A stretch of 16,334 nt of DNA, from the NCBI GenBank assembly GCA_964347945.1, contig CAYGAW010000201.1, positions 1-16,334 of the forward strand. Reading direction: 5' to 3'. Every line of letters begins with the position of its first letter. Position 1 is the first letter of the stretch. Shown in pieces: positions 14,513-16,334 of this stretch. Under the pieces are notes generated by a model that made no database searches, had not been told where the DNA came from, and saw nothing but the letters and a program-made list of their open reading frames with translations. Position numbers and translations under genes: made by a program. The DNA is from CAYGAW01 sp964347945. Its GTDB lineage: Bacteria > Chloroflexota > Anaerolineae > UBA7937 > B3-Chlor.

Positions 14513-15198
14513 ATTCAGGTCTTAGGCTGGTGCCAATTGGGTCCAAATCGGGTCCGGCCAGCACTGGCTGCCGAGGTGCCTGCCGAATCAGTTGTGCTCT
14601 CCCCGCGGTCTCTCCGCCGGTGAGCATCGCTTGAGCCTGCATCCGCTCCCCAGCGACGAAATAGTGTCGGGACACTGGGGAAGTACCGCCGGAAGCAACC
14701 TTACCGCGCTTGGAGAGCCAACTACCCCGTTCCGGCACGCCTATGCACCGCCAAGCGCTATGCGGGAATACCCGAAGACGCTAGGCCTGCCTAGTTCTGA
14801 CGTACTAGTACTCCAATTTCCCGCATTTTAGCAAGTTTGGGTTTCGATGTCAAGTCCCCGTAGGCTTGGCTGGCAGCGAGTTTGTTGCCATCGAATGTTG
14901 GGGGAGGAGGGACGCTGCCGCAGGATTTCGCAGGCTGTACGGGAGTATGTACAATGAGGGAGGGCAACGAGGGAATCGCGCGGGCGGGAGGGCTGCCGAC
15001 GTAACTGGTGTCCGGTGGTCGAGTCATGAGGGCCAGCGGCGGTGACTGGGATAGGGATGCCCCGGCGTCGAACGTGAGAGACGGCGCACAGTTGATCGAG
15101 AGTCATGGGCAGCAGAACAGAACTGGGTTGCTCTACTGATGGCCTGAGATAGTCGGCCCAGAAAGGGAAACATCATAGCGTGGAGAGGCTGCCGAAGC
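14513..15198. other. Stretch of about 690 nt with no recognisable gene
   Basis: Several frames are open for 60-100 codons, but none has a ribosome-binding site or family motif I recognise. Visible structure is limited to short palindromes: AGTGTC/GACACT (14663-14676), which overlaps a CCCCAG/CTGGGG pair (14648-14680), and CTAGGC/GCCTAG (14781-14794). These could be remnants of a mobile element or transcript ends, but no transposase is visible. Confidence 0.4.
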
Positions 15199-15216
15199 AT
15201 GTCGAGGAAATGAAAA

Positions 15217-15696
15217 GTGCTAACGGTTGTCTTGGGCTGCGTGGTAGTGCTGGGAGGTGTGGGAGCCGTCGTTCTCTGGAAGTAGCACGAGCAACCGCAG
15301 TTCTGCGCCACCTGCCACATCATGGACCCCTATCCGTCTTCGTGCCAGGAGTCCGACTTCGGGGCCAACTATCATGCCGAGTACTACGTATCCTGTCTGG
15401 ATTGCCACGTGACTACACTGGAGCAGCAAGTGCACGAACTCGTAGTGTACGTGCAGGGCGACTACGAGGTGCCTTTGAAGGGGATGAAGTACCCCCAAGA
15501 GGACCGTTTATGAGGGCACGAGCACGGGAGTCATGAGCAGGTTATTGAGATGACGGCCCACCTCGAGTCAGAGGCAGGGGCGAACCCTCACGATTCGCAC
15601 TACGGCGAGATGGAGTGTCCGCTTTGCCACAAGATGCACAGGGAGTCAGAGGATTACTGCGCCTGGTGCCATGCCTTCGGTTGGGAGATCCGATGA
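15217..15696 (+). pseudogene. Decayed membrane-anchored tetraheme cytochrome c (NapC/NrfH or cytochrome c3-like)
   Basis: One frame preserves the whole layout of a small tetraheme quinol-linked cytochrome. An N-terminal anchor (VLTVVLGCVVVLGGVGAVVLW) is followed by HEQPQFCATCHIMDPY, then CLDCH, then NPHDSHYGEMECPLCHKMH and finally CAWCH. It is broken by TAG at 15283-15285 (LWK*HEQ) and TGA at 15511-15513. At the expected third heme site the frame reads RL*GH, where a CxxCH is expected, so both cysteines are lost as well. The probable start is GTG 15217, with GAGG at 15204-15207; an ATG at 15199 is followed by a further TGA at 15211. All lesions are substitutions, with no frameshift. Before decay it may have passed electrons between the quinone pool and periplasmic partners. 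Confidence 0.8.
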
Positions 15697-16078
15697 ACGG
15701 CGGTACAGTTCAGGGTTCTTGCAGTCTCTGATGCGGTCGTACTACGATTCACCAGCTATCACGGCATTACCCCTGCGACGTCAAGAGTCCGTGCTCAGGC
15801 AAGAATCTTACTACATCTTCAACCCAAGAGATGACCTCAGGGTGTAGACCATGTACCCGACGGGTTCGGAGCCCATTTGACAAATCTCAGGATTTCTTGT
15901 AGACTTGATAGAGAAGGTACACATTGAGCTTGCGTGTCGTTGGGGGAAGAGGCTCAACCGTAGCTGTTTTCTCGTCCTCGACTGCGCGGCGCCGTGTAAG
16001 TGCTGAATCCGTATAGAAGTGGGAGCTTCTTTCGGCACAGCCGCTCCTTCAATCCAAGGAAAGGAGAGTAGAACAGCT
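15697..16078. other. Intergenic region holding the cold-shock gene promoter and leader
   Basis: I see no gene in these roughly 380 nt. The first half has no visible features. The second half contains the promoter at 15877-15905 and a leader of about 165 nt with a small hairpin, AGAAG/CTTCT (16015-16030), close to the ribosome-binding site. Confidence 0.5.
15877..15905 (+). promoter_or_regulatory. Sigma-70-type promoter of the cold-shock gene
   Basis: A perfect -35 box, TTGACA (15877-15882), is followed after 17 nt by TAGACT (15900-15905), four of six to the -10 consensus. Transcription would start near 15912, giving a 5' leader of about 165 nt. That is similar to the long regulatory leaders known for cspA-type genes. 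Confidence 0.65.
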
Positions 16079-16324
16079 GTGGAAGAGTCCAGAGTCTCCG
16101 GGACCGTAAAGTGGTTCAGTGACCGCAAGGGCTACGGCTTCATCACCCGCGATGAAGGCAAGGACGTATTCGTCCACTTCTCGGGCATTCGCGCTGGCGG
16201 ACCTCGTTCTCTGAACGAGGGTGACAAGGTGGAGTTCTCCATCGAGACCGACCAGCGTGGGCCTAGGGCCACCGACCTGGTGGTAACCGAAGCCGCAGAG
16301 CGCCAGAGCTACAGCCGGTGGTAG
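16079..16324 (+). CDS. csp: Cold-shock domain protein (CspA family)
   Basis: An 81-residue single-stranded nucleic-acid-binding protein. The cold-shock domain starts at SGTVKWFSDRKGYGFIT, with RNP1 (KGYGFI), and continues to RNP2 (VFVHFS) and the GDKVEFSIE strand; aromatic contact residues W, F, Y and F are all present. I chose the GTG at 16079 because AAAGGAGAG precedes it and the product is close to the usual length of about 65-75 residues. An in-frame ATG at 16019 would add 20 unconserved residues. The C-terminus has a short extension ending in SYSRW. It probably acts as an RNA chaperone and may control itself through its long leader. It has no obvious functional tie to the FDH genes. Confidence 0.92.
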   Translation: MEESRVSGTVKWFSDRKGYGFITRDEGKDVFVHFSGIRAGGPRSLNEGDKVEFSIETDQRGPRATDLVVTEAAERQSYSRW

Positions 16325-16334
16325 GCCGTGCGTA

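Noticed and set aside
14681..14800. Basic, protein-like plus-strand translation (KYRRKQPYRAW) in the gene-free stretch
   Set aside because: It has no start signal and no recognisable domain, and ends in a stop after about 40 codons; not enough to call a transposase or integrase fragment.
14791..15027. 78-codon minus-strand frame with a protein-like end (KLAKMREIGVL)
   Set aside because: There is no ribosome-binding site or recognised family. It could be a repeat or element remnant, but I could not support a gene call.
15001..15110. Possible tRNA-like stretch (GGCGTCGAAC resembling a T-arm), considered as selC
   Set aside because: No consistent acceptor stem or anticodon arm could be folded around it.
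15211..15513. Recoding of the in-frame stops in the cytochrome (Sec at TGA, Pyl at TAG)
   Set aside because: The stops do not fall on heme cysteines, two different stop codons are involved, the cysteines of one heme motif are also lost, and I saw no SECIS-like hairpin comparable to that in fdhA. Decay is simpler.
1..16334. CRISPR arrays or insertion sequences
   Set aside because: No regularly spaced direct repeats, transposase motifs or terminal inverted repeats with target duplications were seen.

Overview
The window is about 16.3 kb of moderately GC-rich bacterial DNA, part of a formate dehydrogenase (FDH) and redox-signalling locus. I infer an anaerobic or facultative bacterium. The style of the Fe-S subunits and of the GAF-containing histidine kinase would fit Chloroflexota, but this is a weak guess because no ribosomal or other phylogenetic marker gene is present.

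Layout. (1) 1-1974, plus strand: the C-terminal part of a sensor histidine kinase, then a receiver-histidine kinase fusion. (2) 1925-2422, minus: a stand-alone double-ACT protein that overlaps the previous gene tail to tail. (3) 2614-4163, minus: a two-gene electron-transfer module (four-cluster ferredoxin-like subunit plus diheme cytochrome b) of the FdnH/FdnI type, with no catalytic subunit beside it, closed by a clear intrinsic terminator. (4) 4444-5850, minus: an unusual array of five paralogous single-transmembrane mini-proteins. The last is fused to a response-regulator receiver domain, and one has ACG where its paralogues have the ATG start. (5) 6222-9233, plus: a NarL-type response regulator, a membrane GAF-GAF HisKA_3 histidine kinase and a small translationally coupled protein. 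(6) 9356-14150, minus: a complete FDH operon, fdhA (selenocysteine and twin-arginine signal), a four-cluster Fe-S subunit and a NrfD-like membrane subunit. (7) 14151-15198: a structured leader and promoter region for the FDH operon, then DNA with no recognisable gene. (8) 15217-15696, plus: a decayed membrane-anchored tetraheme cytochrome c. (9) 16079-16324, plus: a cold-shock protein behind a good promoter and a long leader.

How it fits together. The FDH would oxidise formate outside the membrane (Tat export) and pass electrons through the Fe-S subunit to a quinone-reactive membrane subunit. One complete set uses NrfD; the orphan Fe-S/cytochrome b pair could serve a catalytic subunit encoded elsewhere or be an alternative exit for the same enzyme. 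Several two-component proteins lie between the two modules, which suggests that redox gene expression is regulated locally. The mini-protein array is the part I cannot assign to a known family, and it is the best candidate for an undescribed system: a family of membrane anchors in which one copy delivers a receiver domain to the membrane. Two further points of note in FdhA are the selenocysteine with an E. coli-like SECIS hairpin, and an aspartate replacing the fourth cysteine ligand of the N-terminal [4Fe-4S] site.
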